IMG/VR virus record: IMGVR_UViG_3300021378_000022
Coordinates: 1-62,030 of that record
DNA: 62,030 bases
Source of the DNA: a virus
Direction: 5' to 3' (one strand)
Position 1 is the first letter of the stretch, and each line of letters begins with the position of its first letter. Below the pieces are notes generated by a model that saw nothing but the letters and a program-made list of their open reading frames with translations, was not told the origin of the DNA and did not search any database. The position numbers were made by a program, and so were the translations under genes. This document shows positions 29,666 through 38,657 of the stretch, one piece after another.

Positions 29666-30898
29666 TTAATCATTATACTCTGAAGACTCTGAATCGTCAA
29701 TAGAGTTTTCTAAATGAACACCATCGTCAACTTTGGTGTAGAGGTCTAGAACAGCATTTCTAGTTTCTTCATCGAATCTAGATATGCACATTGTAATCGC
29801 CTTGAGTTTGTCACCAAACATCTTGTAAGCACTGACAATGTGAACAAGTCTTCTTGTTGTAATCACATCATCGATGGCGCCTTCATAATAAGTTTTTCTG
29901 ATTATGTCAGCCCAATCAACTAGTTTCTTAACGAAGTCTTCATCGACATCGCCAGTCAAAGCCATTTCTTGTTTAAGAATATTTCTCTCAGTAGTCACTG
30001 GTGGATATTCTTGTTGCATTGTGATGGCGAATCTTTCAAGCATCGCCTCATTCATGATTTGAGTACCAATGAACTTGCCATCTTCAGACCCTTGGCCCTT
30101 GGTGTTGGCAGTAGCGACAACAGTAAACCCTGGTGTCGGTGTGACCCACTCACCAGTTTTCTTGATAAGGTAACCTTTGCCCTCAAGAACTGATTGTAGA
30201 CACATCATTTTGTTAGACCCTAAGTCTACTTCGTCAAGAAGTAATACAGCGCCTTTTCTCATTGCCTTGATAACTGGACCTTCTCTGAAGATGATGTTAC
30301 CATTCTGCAAAGTGTGACCACCCATTAGGTCGTCTTCGTCTGTCTCAATAGTGATATTGACTCTGAAGAGTTCTCTCTTCAATTGAGCACAAGTTTGTTC
30401 AATCATTAATGTTTTACCATTACCTGAAAGACCAGTCACAAAGAAAGGGAAGAACATTTTAGATTTGATTATGTTCTTGACATCTTTAGCATGACCAAAC
30501 GGTACATAGTTTGGCATTTTTTCTGGAATGATTTTTACATTATCATCAATCATGTTGACTGAAGCAGTAGCAGCGGCAACTGGCATTTGTTGAACTTGAG
30601 GTGCAACTTTTGGAACTGTTAGAGGTTCTGGTTTAGAAACTGCAACTGTTGTGCCGTTAGAATCAATCGCAAGGATTGGTGTTAGATTGAAAACAGAACC
30701 ATCTTTGAAATTGTATCTGTTTGATTTCAACCAGTATGGAAAATGTCCCAATGAATTGAACTGCTCTTTCGAGAATTGCAATTGATTCGGATATTTCTCC
30801 TTTAATGCCTGAATGAATTCTTTCCTGTCAGGTGTCAGGTGGAAATTTTTATCTCCCAGGTTTATCGACTCTGTTGGGTCGTATGTCCACTTACTCAT
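29666..30898 (-). CDS. AAA+ ATPase, MoxR/CobS-like
   Basis: The 410-residue protein has an N-terminal region with a short basic/aromatic block, a Pro/Val-rich linker (about 85-115), and an AAA+ domain. Walker A is VTGLSGNGKTLMIEQ (about 160), Walker B AVLLLDEVDLGS, sensor-1 VVATANTKG, and ETDEDDLMGGHTLQNG, typical of CobS and MoxR. Marine phages often carry it as cobS. Here its partner is the VWA protein next door, which supports a MoxR/VWA chaperone role over cobalt insertion; no CobN is visible. Early promoter at 30,941-30,970. Confidence 0.88.
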   Translation of the reverse strand: MSKWTYDPTESINLGDKNFHLTPDRKEFIQALKEKYPNQLQFSKEQFNSLGHFPYWLKSNRYNFKDGSVFNLTPILAIDSNGTTVAVSKPEPLTVPKVAPQVQQMPVAAATASVNMIDDNVKIIPEKMPNYVPFGHAKDVKNIIKSKMFFPFFVTGLSGNGKTLMIEQTCAQLKRELFRVNITIETDEDDLMGGHTLQNGNIIFREGPVIKAMRKGAVLLLDEVDLGSNKMMCLQSVLEGKGYLIKKTGEWVTPTPGFTVVATANTKGQGSEDGKFIGTQIMNEAMLERFAITMQQEYPPVTTERNILKQEMALTGDVDEDFVKKLVDWADIIRKTYYEGAIDDVITTRRLVHIVSAYKMFGDKLKAITMCISRFDEETRNAVLDLYTKVDDGVHLENSIDDSESSEYND

Positions 30899-30940
30899 AA
30901 TTTGTCTCCGTTAAAGTAGTTTTATTTCTCATCAGTTATT

Positions 30941-30970
30941 ATCCTATCAAAAAGTGAGGGTCATTGTCAA
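30941..30970 (-). promoter_or_regulatory. Early sigma70-type promoter (family copy 4)
   Basis: TTGACA (30965-30970), 18-base spacer ATGACCCTCACTTTTTGA, TAGGAT (30941-30946) on the minus strand. It drives the MoxR/CobS-like gene and is nearly identical to the promoter of the VWA gene. Confidence 0.85.
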
Positions 30971-30972
30971 CC

Positions 30973-31206
30973 CTATTCAATTTCTTTTAGTAATCTTTCC
31001 ATGTCAATTGCAATCGAGGTCTTCTGACCTTTTCTCATTGTGGTGTATGAGTCGTTGTTAACCCAAAACCTAAATGCCTTACATTCGACCTCTTCTTCAC
31101 CACAAGCCTTTTGCCTAGGGCAATTGAACTCTACACAAGGTCCTTTACCGACCTGTTGTATGGCGTCTTGAAATTTATCAATATTAATAGTACCTATCAT
31201 TTCCAT
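30973..31206 (-). CDS. Small cysteine-containing protein (77 aa)
   Basis: The 77 residues begin MEMIGTINIDKFQDAIQQ and contain a compact Cys set: CVEFNCPRQKAC (about 25-36) then VECKAF. The four Cys could bind zinc or an Fe-S cluster; IscU is encoded elsewhere in the window. AAGGAG lies eight bases upstream and the start overlaps the VWA stop (TAATG). It sits between the VWA and MoxR-type genes, so it may belong to that complex. Confidence 0.7.
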   Translation of the reverse strand: MEMIGTINIDKFQDAIQQVGKGPCVEFNCPRQKACGEEEVECKAFRFWVNNDSYTTMRKGQKTSIAIDMERLLKEIE

Positions 31207-33584
31207 TATGCAATCTCCTTTATAAATTCGTTAGTTAAAAATCTTGATGTTGACTTGCCTTTCTGATTTCTTTTGAAAGCGGCAGTCACTCTGTTTTTGT
31301 TTGCACCAATGAACTCTTCGCCAAGTTCATCATCGCCTGTAGTAGCGAGATTAGATGCAGTGGTCAAGAACAATTTGTTATAACCCTTGGTGTCAACTAC
31401 TACACCTGATTTTCTCATATCTCTCCACAACCCATCAACTTCTTCCCAAAAGTTTGGTATAATGTATTCACCCATTTGTTGAAAGTCTCTTTTCTTGGTG
31501 AAGACAAAGTAACCAGTCACGGTCACATTACAAGTTTCTGATAACCACTCTAAGATGTTTTGAGTTTTCTCGAAGTCGTTTCTACCATATCTTGAATTAG
31601 TTGTGTAAAGGAAGTTCTTGTTGATGTATGGGTCAATGAAACTTCTCTCTCTCTGAGCAGACCAGTAGTAATCATCGCCTGCCTGAGCCTTGAAGTCTTC
31701 TGACTCTTCTGAAGATTCGTCAAAGAATTCACTTCTGAAACTGAAACCATCGGTGATGATTGTTAGAATTGATTTCTCAATACCATATTGTCTATTGAAC
31801 TCTGGTAAGAATTTTCTCATAGCAACTAGGCATTCGTCAAGTGGTGTGCCACCCAATCTGTAATTATCAGGACAGCAGTATCTTGAGAATCTTGAATCAC
31901 CCCAATATGAACTACCTGATTCATATTCTTGAATAGAACTGAATACTGAATTGTATTCTTCAATAAGTTTTATGCCTTTTGTTGAACCATCCCAGCAGTC
32001 TAGAAGTTCATTGTGCATGTACCCAACAAGGATACAAGATAAGTAATCTAACATCTCTGAATATTTTCTATTAGATATTTCGTTAGACATAATTTCTACA
32101 AGTTTTGATTTACCACTTGAGTAGTCGTATCTATCTTGTCTCACAATAGAATCTGAGAAGAGATACACTCTGTAAGGAATGTTTACTTTTCTACAGAACT
32201 CTGAAAGTATAATTGATTGTTCTAACATGTCAGCAGCTTCGTTGTGAATAGAACCAGACCAGTCAAGTAAAACATTGACACCATGGTTCTTGCCATCTGG
32301 AATGTAAGTGACTCTTTTGAAAATATCATCTACAATCTGATACTTAGCAAGTCTATTCATATCAAGGTCACCACTAGTGCCTGTATATGCCTTTGCGCTT
32401 CTATGTGCATTTTGTCTTAACTCAAACTCTTTTGCCATATGGGCAACAATCTTTTTGTTTTTGTTTTGAAGATGTTTTCTGTAATGTTTACCAAGAACTA
32501 AAGTATGACTTCTCTCGTTGATAGTTTCTTGTTTTCTCTCTTCAGTGTAATATCTGCCGTCTTCTTCAATCAACTTGTCTTGGTCAACACCAGCAAACCA
32601 ATTTTGCCAATCAGAGGTAATTTGTTTGTTGGTATAAATCATTGCATCTATATCAGTATCTTTGAATCTAGTTCTCAAATCAATATTAGTTTTGATGTTT
32701 GCAGTTTCGTCAACAAAATCATCTTCATTATTATGTGCATAGTGTTCAGTGATTGACTCTCTAGCGCCATCTAATTCATCATATTTGCCATCGAACTTGC
32801 CACCCTTGGCGCCAGATTCTACGAGAGTCTCTTCAACTTTATCGCCCTCTTCTTCTATGTCACCCTCGGCATTTGATTTGTCTTCTTCTTCTTCACTCTC
32901 TGGTTCATCATCTGACTCTTCACCACTCATTGGAGATGATTCAGTCTCGTCCTCTTCATCACCATCTTCTGATTCAGGCATTTGCATCTTAGAAAGTTTT
33001 TCGTCTTCTTCATCTCTCTCTTCATTTTCTTTAGAGTATTCGTAGATTGAATTTGCACATTCAACAACTTCTTCCCAAGTCTTACATGATTCTGCCATGT
33101 CTAAGAATTCTTGTTCGGTGTCATTCAGTTTGATGTTGACTCTAGAACCACACTTAGTAATAAGATTGATTTTATCAATCAATGCAAGTTCTTGTAAGTT
33201 TCTGCCCTCGATGCCGAAGAAGTTTTTTTCCATAAGTTCATTGTATGCCTTAAAGAAAGAAGTTCTCAACCCTTGATACTTTTGTTTGATTGCCTTCTCG
33301 ATTCTTACATCTTCAACAACATTAAGATAACCCTTAAGAGTTCTATTCTCAGTTAGTGTAGAGTGAAGTCCCTCGTAAGGAGTATTCAGTGCATGACCAA
33401 CTTCGTGTCCCATGAACAAGTCATATAGTTCAGGAGAAATATCATCTTTGAAAGTAGGACAAGCAAGTACCCTATTCTTAACATCAAAGTATGCAGTCGG
33501 TATTTTTTTATGTACAATCGTAAGATTTTCTGTTGCCATTAATCTTGCGAGAGAGTCTTTTTGGTTTTTAAGTTTTTGTGTCAT
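31206..33584 (-). CDS. VWA-domain protein with HExxH motif (CobT/MoxR-partner-like)
   Basis: The 792-residue protein has an N-terminal metallopeptidase-like motif GHEVGHALNTPYEG (HEVGH at residues 60-64) followed by a helix ending VVEDVRIEKAIKQK. An acidic low-complexity stretch (about 195-255) comes next, then a C-terminal VWA domain with MIDAS VNVLLDWSGSIHNEA (DxSxS), followed by GGTPLDECL and ILTIITDGFS. This is the CobT plan: acidic linker plus VWA working with a CobS-type AAA+. It probably forms a remodelling machine with the ATPase. Early promoter at 33,591-33,620. Confidence 0.85.
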   Translation of the reverse strand: MTQKLKNQKDSLARLMATENLTIVHKKIPTAYFDVKNRVLACPTFKDDISPELYDLFMGHEVGHALNTPYEGLHSTLTENRTLKGYLNVVEDVRIEKAIKQKYQGLRTSFFKAYNELMEKNFFGIEGRNLQELALIDKINLITKCGSRVNIKLNDTEQEFLDMAESCKTWEEVVECANSIYEYSKENEERDEEDEKLSKMQMPESEDGDEEDETESSPMSGEESDDEPESEEEEDKSNAEGDIEEEGDKVEETLVESGAKGGKFDGKYDELDGARESITEHYAHNNEDDFVDETANIKTNIDLRTRFKDTDIDAMIYTNKQITSDWQNWFAGVDQDKLIEEDGRYYTEERKQETINERSHTLVLGKHYRKHLQNKNKKIVAHMAKEFELRQNAHRSAKAYTGTSGDLDMNRLAKYQIVDDIFKRVTYIPDGKNHGVNVLLDWSGSIHNEAADMLEQSIILSEFCRKVNIPYRVYLFSDSIVRQDRYDYSSGKSKLVEIMSNEISNRKYSEMLDYLSCILVGYMHNELLDCWDGSTKGIKLIEEYNSVFSSIQEYESGSSYWGDSRFSRYCCPDNYRLGGTPLDECLVAMRKFLPEFNRQYGIEKSILTIITDGFSFRSEFFDESSEESEDFKAQAGDDYYWSAQRERSFIDPYINKNFLYTTNSRYGRNDFEKTQNILEWLSETCNVTVTGYFVFTKKRDFQQMGEYIIPNFWEEVDGLWRDMRKSGVVVDTKGYNKLFLTTASNLATTGDDELGEEFIGANKNRVTAAFKRNQKGKSTSRFLTNEFIKEIA

Positions 33585-33590
33585 GGATGT

Positions 33591-33620
33591 ATCCTATCAA
33601 AAAGTGAAGGTCATTGTCAA
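33591..33620 (-). promoter_or_regulatory. Early sigma70-type promoter (family copy 5)
   Basis: TTGACA (33615-33620), 18-base spacer ATGACCTTCACTTTTTGA, TAGGAT (33591-33596) on the minus strand. It differs from copy 4 by one base across both boxes and the spacer. Confidence 0.85.
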
Positions 33621-33622
33621 CC

Positions 33623-33823
33623 TTACGAATGTATTTGTAAATCATTTACAGCAGATTCAATATTACTTACCTCTGATGATATAGAACTTACATCACTCTC
33701 AAGTGAACTGACTTTAGAATCTATACTGTCTATTAAAGATTCTAATTGATTGAGCTTGCTCTCAAGATTGTCTCCAATCTCTATGAGTTTGTTCATTATT
33801 TGTGTTTCTGTTGGGTGTCCCAT
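33623..33823 (-). CDS. Coiled-coil protein (66 aa)
   Basis: After a short start (MGHPTETQIMNKLIEIGDNL) the protein is a near-perfect heptad repeat of Leu/Ile/Val with Ser, Asp and Asn (LESLIDSIDSKVSSLESDVS). It should be an oligomerising coiled coil. It lies between early promoters 5 and 6. Function unknown; it may assemble with the large VWA protein. Confidence 0.7.
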   Translation of the reverse strand: MGHPTETQIMNKLIEIGDNLESKLNQLESLIDSIDSKVSSLESDVSSISSEVSNIESAVNDLQIHS

Positions 33824-33849
33824 TTCTTCTCCTTTTTTGATTCAGGAGT

Positions 33850-33879
33850 ATGGTAACAAAAAGTTAGGGTCGCTGTCAA
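33850..33879 (-). promoter_or_regulatory. Early sigma70-type promoter (family copy 6)
   Basis: TTGACA (33874-33879), 18-base spacer with GCGACCCTAACTTTTTGT, TACCAT (33850-33855) on the minus strand. It is the most diverged copy in the -10 box. Confidence 0.65.
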
Positions 33880-33882
33880 CCC

Positions 33883-34464
33883 CTAGGTATTTCGAATAGT
33901 GTCTTCGTTTAGATTTAGGTCATCGACTGGATATAAAGGCATGGTTCTATCGATGTCTGTGGTAAACCACATTGAGACTGTATGTCTTGGGTGTCTTCTG
34001 ACCTTCTGAACACCATGTGGTATATAGATACCTTGAAATAAAAGACCCGAACCTGTTTCTGGTTCGTATACTTCTCCGTCTGGTATATAAGTTCTACCAC
34101 CTTTAAAATTATCATTGAGATAAAGAATACAAGTCCATTCTCTAGAAGGTTTTTCTTCGTGTGTTCCGGCGTTCATCTGTTGATTTGAGTATGTGTCTAA
34201 ATGTGGTTCTTGAACACCACCTATTGGCCATTCATTAAGACCCACCATTTCAGGAAATACAATTTGGTCTGATATCTTTCTTATTTCGCCTATAAGATTG
34301 ACCATGACTTCGGCCATATATTTTCTTATTAAATTATTCTTAATATGCATAAGTCTGATACCTGTGTAATCAGACCCATCACCAATTGCTGTTAAGTGTC
34401 TATGACTCTTGTGAAACTCTATCATCTGTTGACACTGTTCCGGTGTCATTAGATTCTGAATCAT
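33883..34464 (-). CDS. 2OG-Fe(II) oxygenase (prolyl-4-hydroxylase-like), A
   Basis: The 193-residue double-stranded beta-helix enzyme has the iron motif HLDTYS (HxD, about 103-108), a TCILYLNDNFKGGRTYI core, and the distal GIYIPHGVQKVRRHPRHTVS, which carries the second His and the 2OG-binding Arg. Start MIQNLMTPEQCQQMIEF matches the usual opening of this family; an earlier in-frame ATG would deepen the overlap with deformylase. Substrate unknown: protein, nucleobase or small molecule. Confidence 0.8.
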   Translation of the reverse strand: MIQNLMTPEQCQQMIEFHKSHRHLTAIGDGSDYTGIRLMHIKNNLIRKYMAEVMVNLIGEIRKISDQIVFPEMVGLNEWPIGGVQEPHLDTYSNQQMNAGTHEEKPSREWTCILYLNDNFKGGRTYIPDGEVYEPETGSGLLFQGIYIPHGVQKVRRHPRHTVSMWFTTDIDRTMPLYPVDDLNLNEDTIRNT

Positions 34465-35035
34465 CTTTGGTGGATTGCATTTCTTGGAAGTATCTTGCGA
34501 GTGCAATTCTTCTTTCATACTCTAACCTCTTCTTTCTTTCTTTTACTCTTGCCTTTTGGGCCCTTTCAAGTTTTAATCTAGATGCTCTCTGTAAAAATAG
34601 TATACCATTCAAATGGTCAATTTCGTGTTGTACACATCTTGCACCTATGCCCTCTAGTACAGCACTCTTCTCTTCACCTGTTTCATCTTGATATGTAAAT
34701 TCGATTGTCTTAGACCTTTTAATCATTAAGAATAAATCTGGAAAGGATAGACAACCCTCTTTCATTAAATCTGTTTCTTGAGATACTCTAGTCAACTTAG
34801 GGTTGAAATAAGGAAGAACTTTAGACTCTTCATCACCCTCGTGCATAGTTCTCATAACAAATAATCTATATGGTAAACCAACTTGATTTGCCGATAGACC
34901 TAAACCACCAAACTTTTCCATTGCTTCTGCCAAGTTCTTGGTAATTTCTGCTGGGTCTTCTGGTGGGTTTTCAAAGTCAAACTCCGGAGGTGGAGTTCTT
35001 AATACTTGTGATGCTTCTTCTATTAATTGATACAT
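34400..35035 (-). CDS. def: Peptide deformylase
   Basis: The 211-residue enzyme has all three motifs: GLGLSANQVG (about 43-52), EGCLSFP (about 92-98) and HEIDHLNG (about 136-143). It removes N-formyl groups from new proteins using Fe or Zn. A basic and acidic C-terminal tail of about 60 residues is longer than in most phage versions. Marine T4-like phages often carry it. A CATAAATA late-type element lies just upstream. Confidence 0.95.
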   Translation of the reverse strand: MYQLIEEASQVLRTPPPEFDFENPPEDPAEITKNLAEAMEKFGGLGLSANQVGLPYRLFVMRTMHEGDEESKVLPYFNPKLTRVSQETDLMKEGCLSFPDLFLMIKRSKTIEFTYQDETGEEKSAVLEGIGARCVQHEIDHLNGILFLQRASRLKLERAQKARVKERKKRLEYERRIALARYFQEMQSTKDDSESNDTGTVSTDDRVSQES

Positions 35036-35039
35036 AGTT

Positions 35040-35047
35040 TTATTTAT
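35040..35047 (-). promoter_or_regulatory. Possible late promoter, CATAAATA variant
   Basis: CATAAATA on the minus strand, five bases before the deformylase ATG and across the end of gp46. The closeness to the start reduces confidence. Confidence 0.35.
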
Positions 35048-36762
35048 GAAATTGCGATACGGCTGAAGTTCTTGTGTTTCTCAAATCGAACCACTTCTTC
35101 AAACTTATCATATAGTTGGTCTCCTTTATGGGAGATAATAAATGCATTTGTCTTCTCATTCAGTGAGTTCAGTAATTTTAAGAAATCATCTGTACCTTGT
35201 GAATCTAAAGAAGAATCAAACACCTCGTCTAGTATAAGTATGTTGGTGTTTACTGAGTTTTTGATTCTTGCGACTGCTCTCCATGTGAACAACAACGAAA
35301 GGTCAATTCTCATCTTCTCTCCTTGTGAGAAGTTATCATACTTAAATACATCTCTAAATCTGGACTTGATTGTTTCTTCGAATGATTCATTCAATTCAAA
35401 TCCAACATAGAATTCTAAATTTGCGAGATACTTGTTAATCATCTTGTTCATTACTGGTACATACTGTTTGATGATTCTCTGTCTTACACCTTGGTCTCTC
35501 AATAGAGTGGTTGCAAGGTCAAAGTAATGTTGTCTATCTGTTAGACTTTCTTTCTTAGTGTGTAGTTTATCTAAATCATCTTCAGCACTTGTAAGTCTAT
35601 CACTTACACCAGAGTCAGCATTAATCTCACTTTGTAAATCTTTTATTTCACCATTAAGTTTTTCTACATACTTCTGATTAGATAAAACTTCTGTTTGATG
35701 CAATCCAATCTTTCTTTGAATCTCTTCTATTTCTCCGATGACGGTTTGTATTTCCGCCATTCTATTTCTGGATGCTTCAATGGTTTCTCCAATTGAAAGA
35801 ACTGCCGCCTTGAGCTCTGCAACCTTATCTGATTTTTCTTTAATGCATTTCGTCTTGTGGTCTTCATTTAATCCTTGTTTACATACTGGACAATCATCGT
35901 TGTTTTGATAGAACTCAATTTCTTTAAGTGCCTTCTTCTGAGAATCTTCAAGTCTTTTCTCTACATCTAATGCCCTTTTGAGTCTATCGCCTTGTGGGTC
36001 TCTGTCTGATATAGACCTCTGTTTATCTTTTACTTCGTCTTGTTTTACACCAATACTTTTCATAACAGAATCTATGTTATTCTGAGTTTCTTGTATTGTA
36101 TTTTCATACTTCGCAATCTTCTTGTCACGATTCTTTTGTAGTAGACTCATCTGTTCATTAAGACCACTAATTCTTTCTTCTAGTAATTCTGTTTCGTGTT
36201 TAGTTTCTCTGACATCTATATTGTGTTGGGTGACTTTCTTCTTAAGTATATCTTGCATAGTAGAGAAGATACTGATATCCAGTAAGTCTTCTACTAGTCT
36301 TCTTCTCTCTACTGACTTTAACTGCATAAAAGGAGTAAAGTTAGCAGAACCCAATACTGCAACTTGAGTAAATGAACGAAAGGACATCTTTAGAATGTTC
36401 TTCTCTAAGTGTTCTTGGTAGTCTCTAACTGTTGCATCTTGATTAAGCATTGTACCATTGACATATAACTCAAACTTATTTGGTTTAGCGCCTCTTATAA
36501 CTTTGTATGATTTTCTACCCACAGTAAATTCTATCTCTACTAATAAGTCTTTCTGATTAATAGAGTTTACTAATAGGTCTTTTTTTAGATTACGAAATCC
36601 TTTTCCATATAGAACAAAACATAATGCATCTAATAAGGTAGATTTACCTGCACCATTATCTCCAACAATCAATGTTGTTTGCGACCTGTCTAGGTCAAAG
36701 TTTGTAAATGTGTTTCCAGACGATAACAAATTCTTGTATCGTATCTTAGTAAAATTAATCAT
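35044..36762 (-). CDS. 46: Recombination endonuclease subunit gp46 (SbcC/Rad50-like)
   Basis: The 572-residue SMC-type ATPase has Walker A VGDNGAGKSTLLDAL (about 33-47), a long coiled coil interrupted by the zinc-hook DDCPVCKQGL (about 292-301), the signature FSQGEKMRIDLSLLF and Walker B ILILDEVFDSSLD. With gp47 it resects DNA ends and degrades host DNA to feed UvsX recombination. It overlaps gp47 by four bases. Confidence 0.96.
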   Translation of the reverse strand: MINFTKIRYKNLLSSGNTFTNFDLDRSQTTLIVGDNGAGKSTLLDALCFVLYGKGFRNLKKDLLVNSINQKDLLVEIEFTVGRKSYKVIRGAKPNKFELYVNGTMLNQDATVRDYQEHLEKNILKMSFRSFTQVAVLGSANFTPFMQLKSVERRRLVEDLLDISIFSTMQDILKKKVTQHNIDVRETKHETELLEERISGLNEQMSLLQKNRDKKIAKYENTIQETQNNIDSVMKSIGVKQDEVKDKQRSISDRDPQGDRLKRALDVEKRLEDSQKKALKEIEFYQNNDDCPVCKQGLNEDHKTKCIKEKSDKVAELKAAVLSIGETIEASRNRMAEIQTVIGEIEEIQRKIGLHQTEVLSNQKYVEKLNGEIKDLQSEINADSGVSDRLTSAEDDLDKLHTKKESLTDRQHYFDLATTLLRDQGVRQRIIKQYVPVMNKMINKYLANLEFYVGFELNESFEETIKSRFRDVFKYDNFSQGEKMRIDLSLLFTWRAVARIKNSVNTNILILDEVFDSSLDSQGTDDFLKLLNSLNEKTNAFIISHKGDQLYDKFEEVVRFEKHKNFSRIAIS

Positions 36763-37826
36763 AGATAGTTATGTTCTTCAAGTGCTTCATTATACAACGA
36801 AGTCATCAATTCGAGAAGTGGTTTTTTCTGACCTTGTATTTCTAGACCGTCTACATACTTCTCTAATATTGTAAGAGTGTCTTCTACACCCTCAATGTCA
36901 TCATCGTCCATTAAGTCCATATGTTTATGGTCATCTACAACTACAACATGCAAAGGATTAGCAGAATGTAATTTGTCGACCATCGAATCGAACCAATATG
37001 GATTGTCTTTGTTGACTACGATAACTTTACAGAATTTACCTGTGTACTTTGAATAATCTTTATTACTGATTGTCTCAAATGTCTCTTTGCTATCATCGTA
37101 AAATACTTTCTCAAACATAGTCAAAGGATTATGAACTGGCATCATCTCTCTTGTTTCAGTGTCAAAGATATGAAAGTATTTGTTATCTCCATAATCTGAC
37201 CATGTGAATTCCATTTGAGAACCTAGATACTTAATGTTCTTAACTTCAGACTTTTGATGAAAGTGACCACTATAAACTTTATCAAATCGTTTTAGATATG
37301 TGTGGTCTAGACCATGTTGACATGTCATGCCTGGCATCATCAATGCACCCTCAATTTCAAAGTGACCCATACATGTATCTGCATTTGCACTGAGTAGAAA
37401 GTCTATACTGTCGGCATAGTTCTCATTATTAATCCAAGGAACAAGTGCGAGATTAACTCCGTCAAATTCTTTTACAATGGGGTGATGTATAATATTAATT
37501 GAATCACTTTCGAATAGTAATAACTCTGGTGCATTTACTTCATTTGTATTCTTATAGTAGACATCATGATTACCCAATATCAAATCCATAGAGATTCCTC
37601 TCTCTAACATTGGTTTAATAAAATGGTCTCTATTTGCTTTTAGAGAGGCGAAGTTTACAAACTTTCTTCTGTCGAAGTAATCGCCCAAGTGTAATATGTG
37701 TTTGATGTCGTGTTCATCTAAGTATGGGAAGAATACTTCCTCATAGAATCTGCCTTGATATTTGGACATCTCCAACATATCGCCACGAACACCAGCATGT
37801 GTGTCGTTAAGAATCGCTATTTTCAT
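36759..37826 (-). CDS. 47: Recombination endonuclease subunit gp47 (SbcD/Mre11-like)
   Basis: The 355-residue calcineurin-like phosphoesterase has the motif series ILNDTHAG (about 4-11), LHLGDYFDRR (about 45-54), LILGNHDVY, and YSGHFHQKS. It is the nuclease partner of gp46. It starts MKIAILNDTHAGVRGD and follows gp55 with a four-base overlap. Confidence 0.96.
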   Translation of the reverse strand: MKIAILNDTHAGVRGDMLEMSKYQGRFYEEVFFPYLDEHDIKHILHLGDYFDRRKFVNFASLKANRDHFIKPMLERGISMDLILGNHDVYYKNTNEVNAPELLLFESDSINIIHHPIVKEFDGVNLALVPWINNENYADSIDFLLSANADTCMGHFEIEGALMMPGMTCQHGLDHTYLKRFDKVYSGHFHQKSEVKNIKYLGSQMEFTWSDYGDNKYFHIFDTETREMMPVHNPLTMFEKVFYDDSKETFETISNKDYSKYTGKFCKVIVVNKDNPYWFDSMVDKLHSANPLHVVVVDDHKHMDLMDDDDIEGVEDTLTILEKYVDGLEIQGQKKPLLELMTSLYNEALEEHNYL

Positions 37827-38365
37827 TCAGTAAATTTATCCAGACCTTTTTCTTTCTTTGTTTTTTCTCTTTTGGTTTTTCGTGGTTGATACTCAACATG
37901 ATTCATGTTGTCTTGCATCCACTCTACATTGGTGTTGACCATTCCAGTTGTATCGCCGTCTATGGAATCCAGTGTTTCTTGTGTTATGTCTGATATGACT
38001 TGTTGCTTAATGTAAACTTGTTTCTTTTCTTTCTGTATCCTTCTTAAGAAAGCGTAGTAGCAAATTTGCGTTATATAAGCAAAAGCATTGTTTGATTTTT
38101 CTACATTGAAGTTTTTGATATACTGTATGCAATTTTCTATGCCATCACATATCATTTCATCTCTGTAGGTGTAGTTTATGAAATTTGGTCTTGTAGATAG
38201 TCGAGTAGCAATCTTATAGATGCACTCTCCTATGTAATTAGACATTTGTGGAGGTGTTTTACCTTCTGCCTCGGCGAGTTTTACTGATTCATTGAACTCG
38301 GCGACTGCGGCTGTGAACTCTTTGTTATTAACATAGTGTTCTTGTTGTTTTGCGTTTTTTGCCAT
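37823..38365 (-). CDS. 55: Late transcription sigma factor gp55
   Basis: The 180-residue protein matches T4 gp55: HYVNNKEFTAAVAEFNES (T4 NYVNNKELLQAI), YRDEMICDGIENCIQYIKNF, NAFAYITQICYYAFLRRIQK and EKKQVYIKQQ. It directs host RNA polymerase to late promoters, assisted by clamp gp45. This fits the many TATAAATA octamers in the window. A TATAAT box lies just upstream without a good -35. Confidence 0.95.
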   Translation of the reverse strand: MAKNAKQQEHYVNNKEFTAAVAEFNESVKLAEAEGKTPPQMSNYIGECIYKIATRLSTRPNFINYTYRDEMICDGIENCIQYIKNFNVEKSNNAFAYITQICYYAFLRRIQKEKKQVYIKQQVISDITQETLDSIDGDTTGMVNTNVEWMQDNMNHVEYQPRKTKREKTKKEKGLDKFTE

Positions 38366-38374
38366 GATGTACTT

Positions 38375-38380
38375 ATTATA
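38375..38380 (-). promoter_or_regulatory. Possible -10 box for gp55
   Basis: TATAAT on the minus strand ends nine bases before the gp55 ATG, in the context CCTAGTATAAT seen at other phage promoters here. No -35 box is found at 17-18 bases, so an activator or a weak promoter is implied. Confidence 0.35.
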
Positions 38381-38418
38381 CTAGGTTAGTTGTTGTAAGG
38401 ATAGTGGTTTTTCAAGTT

Positions 38419-38437
38419 AATTAATTTTAAATTAATT
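38419..38437. other. Perfect AT palindrome upstream of gp55
   Basis: AATTAATTT-T-AAATTAATT forms a 9-bp inverted repeat with a one-base centre, in the gap between the small-membrane-gene string and gp55. It is followed on the plus strand by CAAAACCCCC. It could be an operator or a weak terminator stem; no T-run fits well. Confidence 0.4.
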
Positions 38438-38480
38438 TCAAAACCCCCTTGTGGGAATCAGGAATAGTATGTTAAGATAA

Positions 38481-38657
38481 CTATGTCGCCAGGGTCAGGA
38501 TCCATATAAGAAGCAATCCTGGTATAACAGTAAAGATACTTCCTACCAATATTGCAATTATCAATACATTTAGATAGGTTACAGCAAACTCGTCTTCTTC
38601 TTTTCCTAATCCTAGTAAAAGTTTAAGAGTTGTTCTAAAATACGATACTATTGACAT
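38481..38657 (-). CDS. Small membrane protein (58 aa)
   Basis: ATG 38655-38657 to TAG 38481-38483 encodes 58 residues: a short amphipathic start (MSIVSYFRTTLKLLLGLGKE) and a long hydrophobic C terminus (NVLIIAILVGSIFTVIPGLL), probably two membrane passes. It overlaps the 68-residue gene by 23 bases. It is the last of four small membrane genes behind a late promoter. Function unknown. Confidence 0.6.
   Translation of the reverse strand: MSIVSYFRTTLKLLLGLGKEEDEFAVTYLNVLIIAILVGSIFTVIPGLLLIWILTLAT

Noticed and set aside
31550-31750. 66-codon minus-strand frame inside the VWA gene
   Set aside because: It is internal and out of frame to a confidently coding gene; Ser/Thr-rich composition is typical of a shadow.
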